This document shows positions 1 to 7,595 of a stretch of DNA of 28,204 nucleotides, in pieces; position 1 is the stretch's first letter; every line of letters starts with the position of its first letter. The position numbers and the translations under genes were made by a program. The stretch covers positions 1-28,204 of the IMG/VR virus record IMGVR_UViG_3300021364_000128; one strand, 5' to 3'. The notes beneath the pieces are model-generated. The model was not told the DNA's origin and searched no databases. It was given only the letters and a program-made list of their open reading frames with translations. This DNA is from a virus.

Positions 1-167
1 CCTAACTCGTCCAGTATATCAAAGAATGGTTTACCGATATGTTTTCTATATTCGTCAAAGGGGACTTCTATCTTGTGGTGAAGTCTAACAATATCCCAAG
101 ACATTTCCATATTCTTTAATGAATCAATAAGGACTCCGTCTAAATCAAATGCAATGAGTTTCTTCAT
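1..167 (-). CDS. HAD-superfamily hydrolase, N-terminal 55 residues (runs off the left edge)
   Basis: Only the first 55 codons are in the window. The protein starts MKKLIAFDLDGVLIDS, which holds HAD motif I (DxDGVLxDS): the first Asp is the expected nucleophile and the second the general acid/base of phosphatases such as phosphoglycolate phosphatase and beta-phosphoglucomutase. The helical stretch that follows fits the start of a cap domain. The ATG at 167-165 overlaps the TGA of the upstream gp4 gene (ATGA), so the two are probably translationally coupled. A phosphatase next to a head-completion gene is not part of the T4 core and may be an auxiliary or nucleotide/sugar-phosphate enzyme. The substrate cannot be told from the N-terminus. 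Family is clear; specific function unknown. Confidence 0.75.
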   Translation of the reverse strand, partial: MKKLIAFDLDGVLIDSLKNMEMSWDIVRLHHKIEVPFDEYRKHIGKPFFDILDEL

Positions 168-607
168 TTAACGAGGTGGTCTTCAGTAAGTATTCTGAAT
201 CCGTATCTCCTATCTCTACAATAATTATCTGCAGCTTTGAATTTTGCTTGATTAACTAGATATGTTGCAACCTCATTTAGATATCTTTTAGTTCTTCTTT
301 GAGGTTCTTTAGGTGGGGATAACTGTTTCTTTGGTTTCACTTCTATGATTTCACGAACAGTTTGACCTTTATTATTGACATACTTTATATAGAAGTCAGG
401 AAAGTATCTATGAACCTTTCTATCAATAGGTGACTTATATGGTATGATAATCTCTTCACTTCCCCATTCAATTATGTTAGGATTGTTATCACAATACACC
501 ATAAAACGTCTTTCCCATAAAGACCTATAGAATATCTTTGTAGGGTCGCCCTTATATTTTTTGTAATTTTTGGGTTTGAACTTGCCTGAATAACTTTTTC
601 TAGACAT
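164..607 (-). CDS. 4: Head completion protein gp4 (T4 gp4/gp50-65 family)
   Basis: This 147-residue protein matches T4 gp4 in length and layout. It begins with a basic SRKSYSGKF segment, then a GDPTKIFYRSLWERRFM block, then IIIPYKSPIDRKVHRYFPDF, then an EIIEVKPKKQ strand. The PDF-x(n)-E-x-K arrangement resembles the core of TnsA-like and other PD-(D/E)xK nucleases, and gp4 homologues are often described as nuclease-like head-completion factors. In T4 it acts after DNA packaging, before tail attachment. I chose the ATG at 607 because the conserved SRKSY sequence follows at once; a GTG at 616 would add three residues. No good Shine-Dalgarno is visible. It is transcribed leftward, away from the baseplate genes, with the HAD gene directly behind it. 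Confidence 0.9.
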   Translation of the reverse strand: MSRKSYSGKFKPKNYKKYKGDPTKIFYRSLWERRFMVYCDNNPNIIEWGSEEIIIPYKSPIDRKVHRYFPDFYIKYVNNKGQTVREIIEVKPKKQLSPPKEPQRRTKRYLNEVATYLVNQAKFKAADNYCRDRRYGFRILTEDHLVK

Positions 608-612
608 AAATA
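605..612 (+). promoter_or_regulatory. Late promoter box (CATAAATA) for the gp48 operon
   Basis: CATAAATA differs by one base from the T4-type late box TATAAATA seen elsewhere in this window, and it lies 41 bases upstream of the gp48 ATG. It overlaps the start codon of the divergent gp4 gene. The box match is seen directly; promoter activity is inferred. Confidence 0.5.
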
Positions 613-634
613 ACACTAGTAATCATAATTTTTA

Positions 635-642
635 GTATTTAG
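635..642 (-). promoter_or_regulatory. Late promoter box (CTAAATAC) for gp4 and the HAD gene
   Basis: On the minus strand CTAAATAC lies about 27 bases upstream of the gp4 ATG. CTAAATA is the form of the late box commonly described in T4-like cyanophages. It sits between the plus-strand box and the gp48 start, so the two units have interleaved divergent promoters. Confidence 0.4.
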
Positions 643-653
643 GTTCAAAAAAC

Positions 654-1808
654 ATGCCAAGTATAGACAAACTATTAAACAAAGTAAACCAAGCAACCAG
701 TGCCGTAAAATCACTTAAAGGTATCAAAAGTAAATTTGAAGGTCAGAAGTATGAAGGAACATACGCAAAAGACATGCTTGCATCACAAAAAGCAAAAGCA
801 GAAAAGTTATTAGACGATAGACGTGCTTCTTTACAAGCAAACCTAAATGCTTCTAATATTGCAAAATCTGCTTCGAAGAAATCACCAGTTTTAAAAGAAA
901 TAGAATTACAATATCCACTAAGTGAAGACTTAGATTCATTTATCATATTTCAAACAAGACCAAGAAAGGCACATGATGGTGCAAATGCAAAAAATTTGTT
1001 CAGTGGTGAAGAAACTGCAACTATAGCTTTATATGCACCTGATACTTTATCTTTCGATACTAAAGTGACATATGAACAAGAAAGTGTTGGTGCAAATGCA
1101 AGAAATCTTATTGATACTTTTGACGGAGGTGGTAATGGTATACAAGCATTTGGAAGTGGATTAGAAGAAGCCTTCCAAGGTGCATTATCAACTATGTCAA
1201 ACGCTGCAACTGGTGGTATTAAAAACTTTGTTCAAGGTAAAGCAAAAAACCCTATGGAAGAACAATTTTTTAAAGGTGTTGAATTTAGAAGTCATTCATT
1301 TAGTTATGAGTTTTATCCAAAGAGTGCCGATGAAGCAAGAACTGTAGAAAATATTATATGGACTTTTAAAACTGCAATGTTGCCTGATACTTTTGGTAAT
1401 GCAGAAGCAGACGGAGCTGCAGAATCATATTTTAATTATCCAAACATTTTTGATATCTATTATGAAGGTGCAATTGCACAACACATGGAAGATTTCTTAC
1501 CTTGTTATTTAACAGATTGCACTGTATCACATTCAACAAAATTATTTGAAGACGGATATCCAGTATCAACAGAAATGGGTTTAGAATTCACTGAACTAAA
1601 AGTTATAACACAAGAAACATTCCAACAAATCACTAAGTCAGAAAAAAGTAAAGATATTGGTGGTGGTCAATCTTCTCTTGCATTAGGAAGAGATAGTTAT
1701 GAGAAGGTGGAAGGTTCAGGTATTTTTGGAAGTAATGTTGGTGCAGACAAAATTAGAAGCAATGATGGACAATTATCTAGACCTAAACAGCCTGGAGGTA
1801 ATGGATAA
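654..1808 (+). CDS. 48: Baseplate tail-tube cap/junction protein, gp48-like
   Basis: The protein has 384 residues against 364 in T4 gp48. In T4, gp48 sits on the hub-wedge dome and, with gp54, starts tail tube growth. Support: a long variable, low-complexity N-terminal half, then a conserved C-terminal core with FRSHSFSYEFYPKSADEA, a helix ending TFKTAMLPDTFG, and a final strand pair STEMGLEFTELKVITQETF. That pair resembles the FTLEITMREI end of T4 gp48. A Gly-rich tail of about 60 residues follows the core. It is the first gene rightward from the divergent promoter, and its TAA overlaps the gp53 ATG by one base (TAATG). A gp54-type paralogue is the main alternative name, since gp48, gp54 and tail tube share a fold. 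Confidence 0.7.
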   Translation: MPSIDKLLNKVNQATSAVKSLKGIKSKFEGQKYEGTYAKDMLASQKAKAEKLLDDRRASLQANLNASNIAKSASKKSPVLKEIELQYPLSEDLDSFIIFQTRPRKAHDGANAKNLFSGEETATIALYAPDTLSFDTKVTYEQESVGANARNLIDTFDGGGNGIQAFGSGLEEAFQGALSTMSNAATGGIKNFVQGKAKNPMEEQFFKGVEFRSHSFSYEFYPKSADEARTVENIIWTFKTAMLPDTFGNAEADGAAESYFNYPNIFDIYYEGAIAQHMEDFLPCYLTDCTVSHSTKLFEDGYPVSTEMGLEFTELKVITQETFQQITKSEKSKDIGGGQSSLALGRDSYEKVEGSGIFGSNVGADKIRSNDGQLSRPKQPGGNG

Positions 1809-2527
1809 TGGCTACACAACTATTTAAAAACTTCCCCGAAATTCAATACACTTTAGATAGTGGTAAAGTAATTACCATAAAAGATTTCTTTAGAAAATCT
1901 AAAATAGAACAATCTGCAGTTAACAGTATTATTGATTATGAATACTTAGAGTTAATGGAAGGAGATAGACCTGATGTTGTTGCAACAAAACTTTATGGTG
2001 ACGGAGATTTACACTGGACTTTCTTCTTAGTTAATAACTGGAATAACTATTACGAGTGGTGGAAAGATAACCAAGAGTTTGAACAATATCTAAACAAGTA
2101 TTATTCAGGTCAGTATCTAACTGCATACAATAAAACAGATATCGTAGGTGCAAGTAATAAGTTTTTATTAGGTGAAACTGTTTCGTGTTTAAGAGATGGT
2201 GTCACAATCGAAGGTGTAGTAAATGAAGTGCAACCTAACTTTGCAAGAATAGGAATTGAGGGTGGAGAATTCAGAGGTGGTGAACAGGTCACTGGTGATG
2301 TAAGTGGTCACTCACTAACTATTAAAGACGGAATTAGAAAGTTAGACGGAACTGCATATTATTATAACGGAAACCACAAATCAAATGTTTTCTCTAATGG
2401 TATGTTTGAGAAATCAATCTATGATGACGAATGGGAAAGGAACGAAGAGAAAAGAAGTATTAAAGTGATTAAACCTCAATACGTAAGAAGAGTAGTTAGA
2501 GAGTTTAATAAAGTAATGAGTGCATAA
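1808..2527 (+). CDS. 53: Baseplate wedge subunit gp53
   Basis: The 239-residue length is slightly above T4 gp53 (196). Diagnostic is the N-terminal LysM-like part: YEYLELMEGDRPDVVATKLY followed by GDGDLHWTFFLVNNWNN. This is the family pattern of a residue pair setting a rapidly built small domain, with the His-Trp and Asn-Asn positions conserved. In T4, gp53 is the last wedge protein added and clamps neighbouring wedges around the hub. The middle carries the short motif GETVSCLRDGVTIEGVVNEV, a small beta module of the same general type (GE-x-V ... G-x-V) seen repeatedly in the large baseplate proteins downstream. The start ATG overlaps the gp48 stop by one base and its own stop overlaps the next ATG likewise. 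Confidence 0.88.
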   Translation: MATQLFKNFPEIQYTLDSGKVITIKDFFRKSKIEQSAVNSIIDYEYLELMEGDRPDVVATKLYGDGDLHWTFFLVNNWNNYYEWWKDNQEFEQYLNKYYSGQYLTAYNKTDIVGASNKFLLGETVSCLRDGVTIEGVVNEVQPNFARIGIEGGEFRGGEQVTGDVSGHSLTIKDGIRKLDGTAYYYNGNHKSNVFSNGMFEKSIYDDEWERNEEKRSIKVIKPQYVRRVVREFNKVMSA

Positions 2528-3966
2528 TGTCCACAAAAGGAAATTTTAAAGCTGGTGAATTCAGTATTGAATCACTTGCAATTGTAAATCAAGATAACGA
2601 GTCTGTAGATATAACAGACCTCACTATGGGGGTCACGTTATTCGAATCAATCTATAATAAATTTATTACAGGTAATGTAAATGTTTTAGACGGATTGAAT
2701 CTATTGGGAAACTATAGATTTACTGGACAAGAATACATTCGTATTTCAGTTGCACAAAAAGAAGGTCTTGGTCAAGAACCTGAAAAGAAATATACAATCG
2801 ATAAAACTTTTAGAATCTATAAAGTTGAAAATGTCAAAAGACCAAAAGAGGCCTCTCAAATGTATCAACTTAGATTTTGTGACCCAAGAATGTTCTTCTG
2901 TAGAAAGAAACGTTTAAGTAAAATGTTTAGGGGTTCATATGAAACAATGTTGCAACAAGCATTAATTGAAGATGCAAAAATTAAACCACAAGAGTTTGAT
3001 TGGTTTGAAGAAACAGAACCAAAAAACTTACAATTCATATGTCCTAACTGGACTGTTTCGAAGTTTATTGATTACGTAGTTAACGAAGCAAACATTGGTG
3101 AACAAGCAGAATGGAAGAATGGTATGTTTTTCTTTCAAACACTAAATGGTGGATTTAGATTTAGTTCGATTGACACTATGTTAAAACGTGAGTTCCCAGT
3201 TCCATTTTCATACAGACCAAGAAGTGGGGAAGAAACTGAACTCTTAGATTTAAATGCAAAAGGTGGTTTAAACTCTCAGATAAAATCTTTTTACATACCA
3301 CAACAATTTGATACACTTAGAGGAACAGCTAAAGGTGCATATTCTTCTATGCAGAAAACATATGACCCAATCAGAAAACAAGAGGTTGAGTTTGTATATG
3401 ATTTAGAAAAGACAATGAAACGTGGTAAACACTTATCAGGATTCCCTTTAATAAGAACAGGTGAAATGGAAAAGTCATTAACAACTGAGAATCAAATTGA
3501 CCCTACGATATCACCTGCTGTGACAGAAGTAGATATTGATTTTGCACCAAACGAATCATACGATAGTAATGTTAGATATGATTTTACAAGTTCACACTTA
3601 TTTGACAATGAAGATACACTAGGAAATGACGAAGTGTTCCAAGGATACAAGTCAGTTGATAATGCAAGATTAGAAAGACGTGCATTAATGGAAATACTAC
3701 AACAAAACAGAATTGTAGTGACCATTCCTATGAGAACAGACTTAACAGTGGGTAATGTTATTCAATTAGAAATACCACAACCCGAACCAACAAACAAAGA
3801 AGACAAATTAAATGACGGAAGATATCTTATAACTGATTTATCAATCATAATGAGTGTGCCTAATAAACAAGGTGAAATGCATCTAGAGTGTGTTAAAGAA
3901 AGTTTTGCAAATAAGATTGTTGACGTAAAACCATTACAAGAAGTAGAACCTGCGGAAGAAATATAG
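2527..3966 (+). CDS. 27: Baseplate central hub protein, gp27-like
   Basis: This 479-residue protein lies directly before gp5, where the hub partner is expected. The N-terminus (VDITDLTMGVTLFESIYNKF, then GNYRFTGQEYIRISVAQ) matches the first tube-like barrel of gp27/VgrG hubs, which take a displacement vector and strand pattern like T4 gp27. A second barrel follows around residues 100-210 (FRIYKVENVKRP, YQLRFCDPRMF). The C-terminal part (RTDLTVGNVIQLEIPQPEP, GRYLITDLSIIM, HLECVKESFANK) parallels the end of T4 gp27. T4 gp27 has 391 residues, so this copy is about 90 longer, mostly in residues 230-380. It would form the trimeric torus that holds gp5. Sequence identity to T4 is low, so the call relies on pattern and position. 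Confidence 0.72.
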   Translation: MSTKGNFKAGEFSIESLAIVNQDNESVDITDLTMGVTLFESIYNKFITGNVNVLDGLNLLGNYRFTGQEYIRISVAQKEGLGQEPEKKYTIDKTFRIYKVENVKRPKEASQMYQLRFCDPRMFFCRKKRLSKMFRGSYETMLQQALIEDAKIKPQEFDWFEETEPKNLQFICPNWTVSKFIDYVVNEANIGEQAEWKNGMFFFQTLNGGFRFSSIDTMLKREFPVPFSYRPRSGEETELLDLNAKGGLNSQIKSFYIPQQFDTLRGTAKGAYSSMQKTYDPIRKQEVEFVYDLEKTMKRGKHLSGFPLIRTGEMEKSLTTENQIDPTISPAVTEVDIDFAPNESYDSNVRYDFTSSHLFDNEDTLGNDEVFQGYKSVDNARLERRALMEILQQNRIVVTIPMRTDLTVGNVIQLEIPQPEPTNKEDKLNDGRYLITDLSIIMSVPNKQGEMHLECVKESFANKIVDVKPLQEVEPAEEI

Positions 3967-5216
3967 TGAAACATTTTTTTGGAATAGTAGAAGACAGACA
4001 TGACCCATTGAAGATAGGAAGGGTTCGTGTTCGTGTCCATGGAATTCATTCAGATAATAAATTAGAATTATCTACACCTGATTTACCATGGGCTCAAGTA
4101 TTACTTCCAACAACTGCTGCTGGTTTGTCAGGTATAGGAATACAACATGGTTTGGTAGAAGGTGCAACAGTCTTTGGATATTTCAGAGACGAAGCATGTC
4201 AAGACCCAATCATATTTGGTGTTGCAACTGGTATACCACAAACTGGTTATAAAGTTGATGCATTCGGAAATGAATTATCAAGAAGTGTTGATAAAGGTTT
4301 TAATGACCCACGTAGATTAACAGTTGCAGATTATGAAGGAACACCTGATGCACCGAACCCCGAACAGGATTCAAGACGACCACATGGTCTAACAAGTGCA
4401 ATCGATACACAACCTAAGTCACCAAAAGAAATAACAATTAATTATGATGCAACAGGTTCAACTATTACAGAGGGAGAAATCACTGAAGATATGCTTCCCT
4501 ATTACCCATTATACACTGGAGAGTCAGACGTGTCAAGTATTGCACGTGGTGATTCAACTGTAGATAAAAAGATTGAGATAGAAGGACATACATTCCCCGA
4601 CTCAGTTGCAGAACCAGTATATCCATATAACAAAGTGTATCAATCTGAGTCAGGTCATGTCATAGAGATAGACGATACAGTTGGTAAAGAAAGACTTTCA
4701 CAATATCATAGGTCAGGAACATTTCAGGAAGTTCACCCTGATGGAAGTGTAGTGCAACGAATCGTAAATGATAACTTTCAAGTAGTTGCAAAAGACGATA
4801 AGATTTATATAGCTGGTAATGCAGACTTAACAGTAGAAAAAGGAAACGTGACAATCAATGTTAACACGGGTAATGTAGATATGAAAGTGTTAAAAGGTAA
4901 TGTCACCTCAGAGATTACAGAAGGAAATCTAAAAGCAGATATCCTCAAAGGGACAACAGACGTATTATCAGAAGGTAAGATTACAATCACTGGTAATAAC
5001 ACAACAGAAATTATATCAGACACAACAATTACTGGAACACTTACAGTGACAGACGCAACCACTTTACAATCGACATTAGATGTCACTGGTAAACAGACAA
5101 ATGCAAGTAGTATTACTGCAAGTGGAGAAGTCAAAGGTAAGGGTGTCAAACTTTCAACACATACACATACAATTGCCTCAGGTTCTTCTGCTGGAAAGAC
5201 AAAGAAACCTGATTAG
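3966..5216 (+). CDS. 5: Baseplate hub spike protein gp5 (OB-fold and beta-helix, no lysozyme domain)
   Basis: The protein has 416 residues; T4 gp5 has 575. Residues 1-95 are the OB-fold (GIVEDRHDPLKIGRVRVRVHG, LPWAQVLLPTT, GATVFGYFRDEACQDPIIFG). Residues 100-235 are a linker without lysozyme motifs, so the cell-wall hydrolase domain of T4 is absent. Residues 235-390 carry short repeats such as GNVTINVNTGNVDMKV and ITITGNNTTEII, expected for a trimeric beta-helix needle. Near the C-terminus is THTHT (His399, His401), like the HxH iron-binding tip described for the P2 gpV spike. Translation starts at GTG 3966, sharing one base with the upstream TAG. The gene ends 17 bases before gp25, where a late promoter sits. 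Confidence 0.87.
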   Translation: MKHFFGIVEDRHDPLKIGRVRVRVHGIHSDNKLELSTPDLPWAQVLLPTTAAGLSGIGIQHGLVEGATVFGYFRDEACQDPIIFGVATGIPQTGYKVDAFGNELSRSVDKGFNDPRRLTVADYEGTPDAPNPEQDSRRPHGLTSAIDTQPKSPKEITINYDATGSTITEGEITEDMLPYYPLYTGESDVSSIARGDSTVDKKIEIEGHTFPDSVAEPVYPYNKVYQSESGHVIEIDDTVGKERLSQYHRSGTFQEVHPDGSVVQRIVNDNFQVVAKDDKIYIAGNADLTVEKGNVTINVNTGNVDMKVLKGNVTSEITEGNLKADILKGTTDVLSEGKITITGNNTTEIISDTTITGTLTVTDATTLQSTLDVTGKQTNASSITASGEVKGKGVKLSTHTHTIASGSSAGKTKKPD

Positions 5217-5220
5217 TTTG

Positions 5221-5228
5221 TATAAATA
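5221..5228 (+). promoter_or_regulatory. Late promoter (TATAAATA) in front of gp25
   Basis: A perfect TATAAATA lies in the 17-base gap between gp5 and gp25, five bases before the gp25 ATG. With the T4 rule that the box is centred near -10, transcription would start at or next to the A of the ATG, giving a leaderless message for gp25. The upstream operon could also read through. Confidence 0.8.
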
Positions 5229-5233
5229 GATAT

Positions 5234-5653
5234 ATGGTAGACTTAGTAAATAACGGAAAGACAGTTGCAACGAAAGATATCTATGCAGATTTAGATATCT
5301 TCTTTCGTAAACACCCAATAACTGGTGATATAGTCAGAAAGACTGATACGGACGCAATCAAAAGGTCTGTTAGGAATATAGTTTTAACCAACAAATTTGA
5401 AAGACCTTTTAAACCAAACTTTGGTGGTTCAATCAGAAACAAATTATTTGAATTAAATACTGATAGACAACTAAACAGAATGAAAAGGAACCTTGCAAAA
5501 GAAATACAACAATTAGAACCTCGTGTTAATAATGTAAATGTAGTTTTTGGTGACTTGGAAGACTCAAACAATTTAGATGTCACTATCTTTTATAACATTA
5601 CAAATGGAGCTCCACAACAAGAGGTTGAAATAACAGTTTCAAGGACACGATAA
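5234..5653 (+). CDS. 25: Baseplate wedge protein gp25
   Basis: The 139-residue length is close to T4 gp25 (132). It shows the GPW/gp25 pattern: an N-terminal DIYADLDIFFRKHPITGDI segment, AIKRSVRNIVLTNKFERPF, then KPNFGGSIRNKLFE, and a C-terminal beta strand pair (NVNVVFGDLEDSNNLDVTIFYNI is the long form; the paired strands lie at residues 99-122). In T4, gp25 joins the wedge core (gp6-gp7) and provides the strand that starts sheath assembly. There is no Shine-Dalgarno between the late promoter and the ATG, in line with leaderless or coupled translation. The stop overlaps the gp6 ATG (TAATG). Confidence 0.93.
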   Translation: MVDLVNNGKTVATKDIYADLDIFFRKHPITGDIVRKTDTDAIKRSVRNIVLTNKFERPFKPNFGGSIRNKLFELNTDRQLNRMKRNLAKEIQQLEPRVNNVNVVFGDLEDSNNLDVTIFYNITNGAPQQEVEITVSRTR

Positions 5654-6897
5654 TGGCAGTAAAAAGTTCAAACCTACAGATAACCGATTTAGATTTCGAT
5701 AACATTGCAGATAACCTTAAGAACTATCTTAAAGGTCAAGAACAATTCAAGGATTATAACTTTGAAGGTTCTAGTATGTCAGTTCTTATCGACTTACTTG
5801 CATATGCATCTCACATTGGTGCAGTAAACACCAACATTGCAGCTTCTGAATTATTTTTAGATTCTGCACAAATCAGAAAGAACGTTGTATCACGTGCAAA
5901 AGATTTAGGTTTTGTTCCTGCTTCTGAGTCATGTTCTTCTGCATTCATTGATTTAGAAATGAAGAACGTAAGAAATGCAGACGGAACTCAACCAACAACT
6001 ACAGAGATGCAATTACTTAGAGGAACAAACTTTGTGACTGTCTTTGACGGAAGTTCATATAACTTTGTAGTGACTTCTACTAAAAGACCAACACAAAATA
6101 ATTTATCATACAATTATAACAATGTTGAAATTGTTCAAGGAACATATGCACAAGATTCATTTATCTTTGACAATCAACTTGCAAATCCGAAGTTTGTGTT
6201 GTCTAACGAAAGAGTAGACAAAGGAAGAATGATAGTAAGTGTCACTTCAAATGGAGTGTCAGAAACTTATGCACTTTCAACAGGTATATCAAATATATCA
6301 ACCGAATCAAAAGTCTATTATGCACAAGAGAACGAAGAAGGATATGTAGAGATTTACTTTGGTGACGGAACACTAGGTAAAGCATTATCAGACGGAGATA
6401 TTATAGACGTGACTTATATCATAGTTGACGAAGTTCATGCGAATGGTGCAAGTCAATTTGTTCTAAGTGGAACAGTCAATGGTTTCTCAAATTCTCATGT
6501 CACCAATGTGACAAAAGCAAGTGGTGGTGCAGAGAAAGAATCAATCGAATCAATCAAGTTTAAAGCCACGAAGTTTTACACTTCACAAAACAGACTTGTG
6601 ACACTTAACGACTACAAAGCAAAAGTTCAAGAATACTATCCAAACGCAGATGCAGTTGCAGTTTGGGGTGGTGAAGATAATGACCCACCCGAGTATGGTA
6701 AAGTGTTTGTTGCACTTAAACCACAAAACTCAGACTATCTATCAGATACAGAAAAAGAATTAGTTAAATCAAAACTGAATGCATTGAACATGTTAACAGT
6801 TAGACCACAAGTAATAGATGCAGAGATAGTTAAAATACTTGTCACATGTGTATTCAAATATAACGAGAATGCAACAGACTTATCAATCGGTGAGTAA
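5653..6897 (+). CDS. 6: Baseplate wedge protein gp6, N-terminal part up to an in-frame TAA
   Basis: The 414 residues read as the N-terminal two thirds of gp6 (Baseplate_J family). Visible are ITDLDFDNIADNLKNYLKGQ, FEGSSMSVLIDLLAYASHIG, NTNIAASELFLDSAQIRKNV, the central GYVEIYFGDGTLGKALSDGD, and the late SIKFKATKFYTSQNRLVTLN and DYKAKVQEYYPNADAVAVWG blocks. The reading frame is halted by TAA at 6895-6897 in the middle of a conserved region (ending DLSIGE). The same frame continues after it for 208 codons of clear gp6 sequence. Truncation here would remove the C-terminal domain that in T4 forms the gp6 dimer and the inter-wedge ring, so a functional phage would need readthrough, a suppressor tRNA, or no real stop at all. 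See the next entry. Confidence 0.9.
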   Translation: MAVKSSNLQITDLDFDNIADNLKNYLKGQEQFKDYNFEGSSMSVLIDLLAYASHIGAVNTNIAASELFLDSAQIRKNVVSRAKDLGFVPASESCSSAFIDLEMKNVRNADGTQPTTTEMQLLRGTNFVTVFDGSSYNFVVTSTKRPTQNNLSYNYNNVEIVQGTYAQDSFIFDNQLANPKFVLSNERVDKGRMIVSVTSNGVSETYALSTGISNISTESKVYYAQENEEGYVEIYFGDGTLGKALSDGDIIDVTYIIVDEVHANGASQFVLSGTVNGFSNSHVTNVTKASGGAEKESIESIKFKATKFYTSQNRLVTLNDYKAKVQEYYPNADAVAVWGGEDNDPPEYGKVFVALKPQNSDYLSDTEKELVKSKLNALNMLTVRPQVIDAEIVKILVTCVFKYNENATDLSIGE

Positions 6898-7524
6898 GAA
6901 GCAATCGTAAACACTGCAATTCAAAAATTCGATACAGACAATTTAAACAACTTTGATGCAATCTTTAGACATTCAAATCTATTAAAAGCGGTTGACGATA
7001 GTAATACTTCTATTCTATCAAACACATGTAATATTAGATTAAGAAAAAGAAAAGATATCTCAGTCAATGAAACCAAAGGTTATACAGTGACTTTTGGTAA
7101 TGCATTATATAATCCACATGGTGGACACAATGCAAGTTCAGGTGGTATTACAACCACAACAGGTTTCTATGTCTCAGGTGACTCAGTCAATATAAATTAT
7201 TTTGACGATGACGGAACTGGTAATCTCAGAAGATATTACCTATCAGGGTCAACTAGGATATATCAGGATAGTGCAGCTGGAACAGTTGACTATGCTTTAG
7301 GAAAGATTACAATCAATGCAATTCAGATTACCTCAACAGTTAATACTGATTCATCGATTGACTTCACTGTAGTCCCTTCAGGAAATGACGTAGTTGCAAC
7401 TAGAGGTAATCTAGTTGACATATCTACTGATGACATTAAGGTGACTGGTGAAGTAGACACCATTGCAAGTGGTGAAAGTAGTGCTGGTGTAGGGTATACT
7501 TCTACCTCAACCAGTAATTATTAA
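6898..7524 (+). pseudogene. 6: gp6 C-terminal part, same frame, separated by the TAA at 6895
   Basis: These 208 codons continue the gp6 frame without shift: EAIVNTAIQKFDTDNLNNFD follows the TAA directly, then AIFRHSNLLKAVDDS, TTGFYVSGD, YFDDDGTGNLRRYYLSG, AGTVDYALGKITINAIQI and the terminal DDIKVTGEVDTIASGESS. This is the usual C-terminal gp6 layout. The joined protein would have about 623 residues, against 660 in T4. No ATG, GTG or TTG in frame occurs between the stop and the GTG at 7087, and that GTG has only a weak AAAGG about 10 bases upstream, so an independent start would lose 63 conserved codons. The best reading is one gp6 gene with either a sequencing or assembly error or a real ochre mutation. 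Confidence 0.8.
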
Positions 7525-7595
7525 CGAAATGAAAAAAGTGGTCGGGAGTCCCCCGAGTAGTTTCCCATTTACTTGGATTATAGGAGGAAAAGAAA
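7525..7595 (+). promoter_or_regulatory. 71-base intergenic region with GC-rich hairpin and strong ribosome binding site
   Basis: A stem TCGGG/CCCGA (7542-7546 with 7552-7556, loop AGTCC) is unusually GC-rich for this genome. It has no T-tract behind it, so it is not a standard terminator. TAGGAGG at 7581-7587, eight bases before the next ATG, is the strongest Shine-Dalgarno in the window. No late-promoter box is visible. Confidence 0.5.

Noticed and set aside
608-616. GTG at 616 as the gp4 start
   Set aside because: It would add only MLF before the conserved MSRKSY start, and ATG at 607 is the better codon; neither has a clear ribosome binding site.
2480-2530. TATAAA-like strings inside coding regions as further late promoters (for example GATAAATA near 20099)
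   Set aside because: They are imperfect, lie inside codons for common residues and are not upstream of gene starts; in AT-rich DNA such strings are expected by chance.
4266-4700. Lysozyme domain in gp5
   Set aside because: The stretch between OB-fold and beta-helix has no Glu-x(n)-Asp-x(n)-Thr catalytic pattern and is too short for the T4 domain.
6895-6897. Use of a genetic code in which TAA is sense
   Set aside because: TAA ends gp48, gp53, gp25, gp6 itself, gp8 and several others at the expected places, and no other conserved gene is interrupted by TAA.
6861-7110. Programmed frameshift in gp6
   Set aside because: The coding frame before and after the TAA is the same, so no shift is needed or present; the only break is the stop codon itself.
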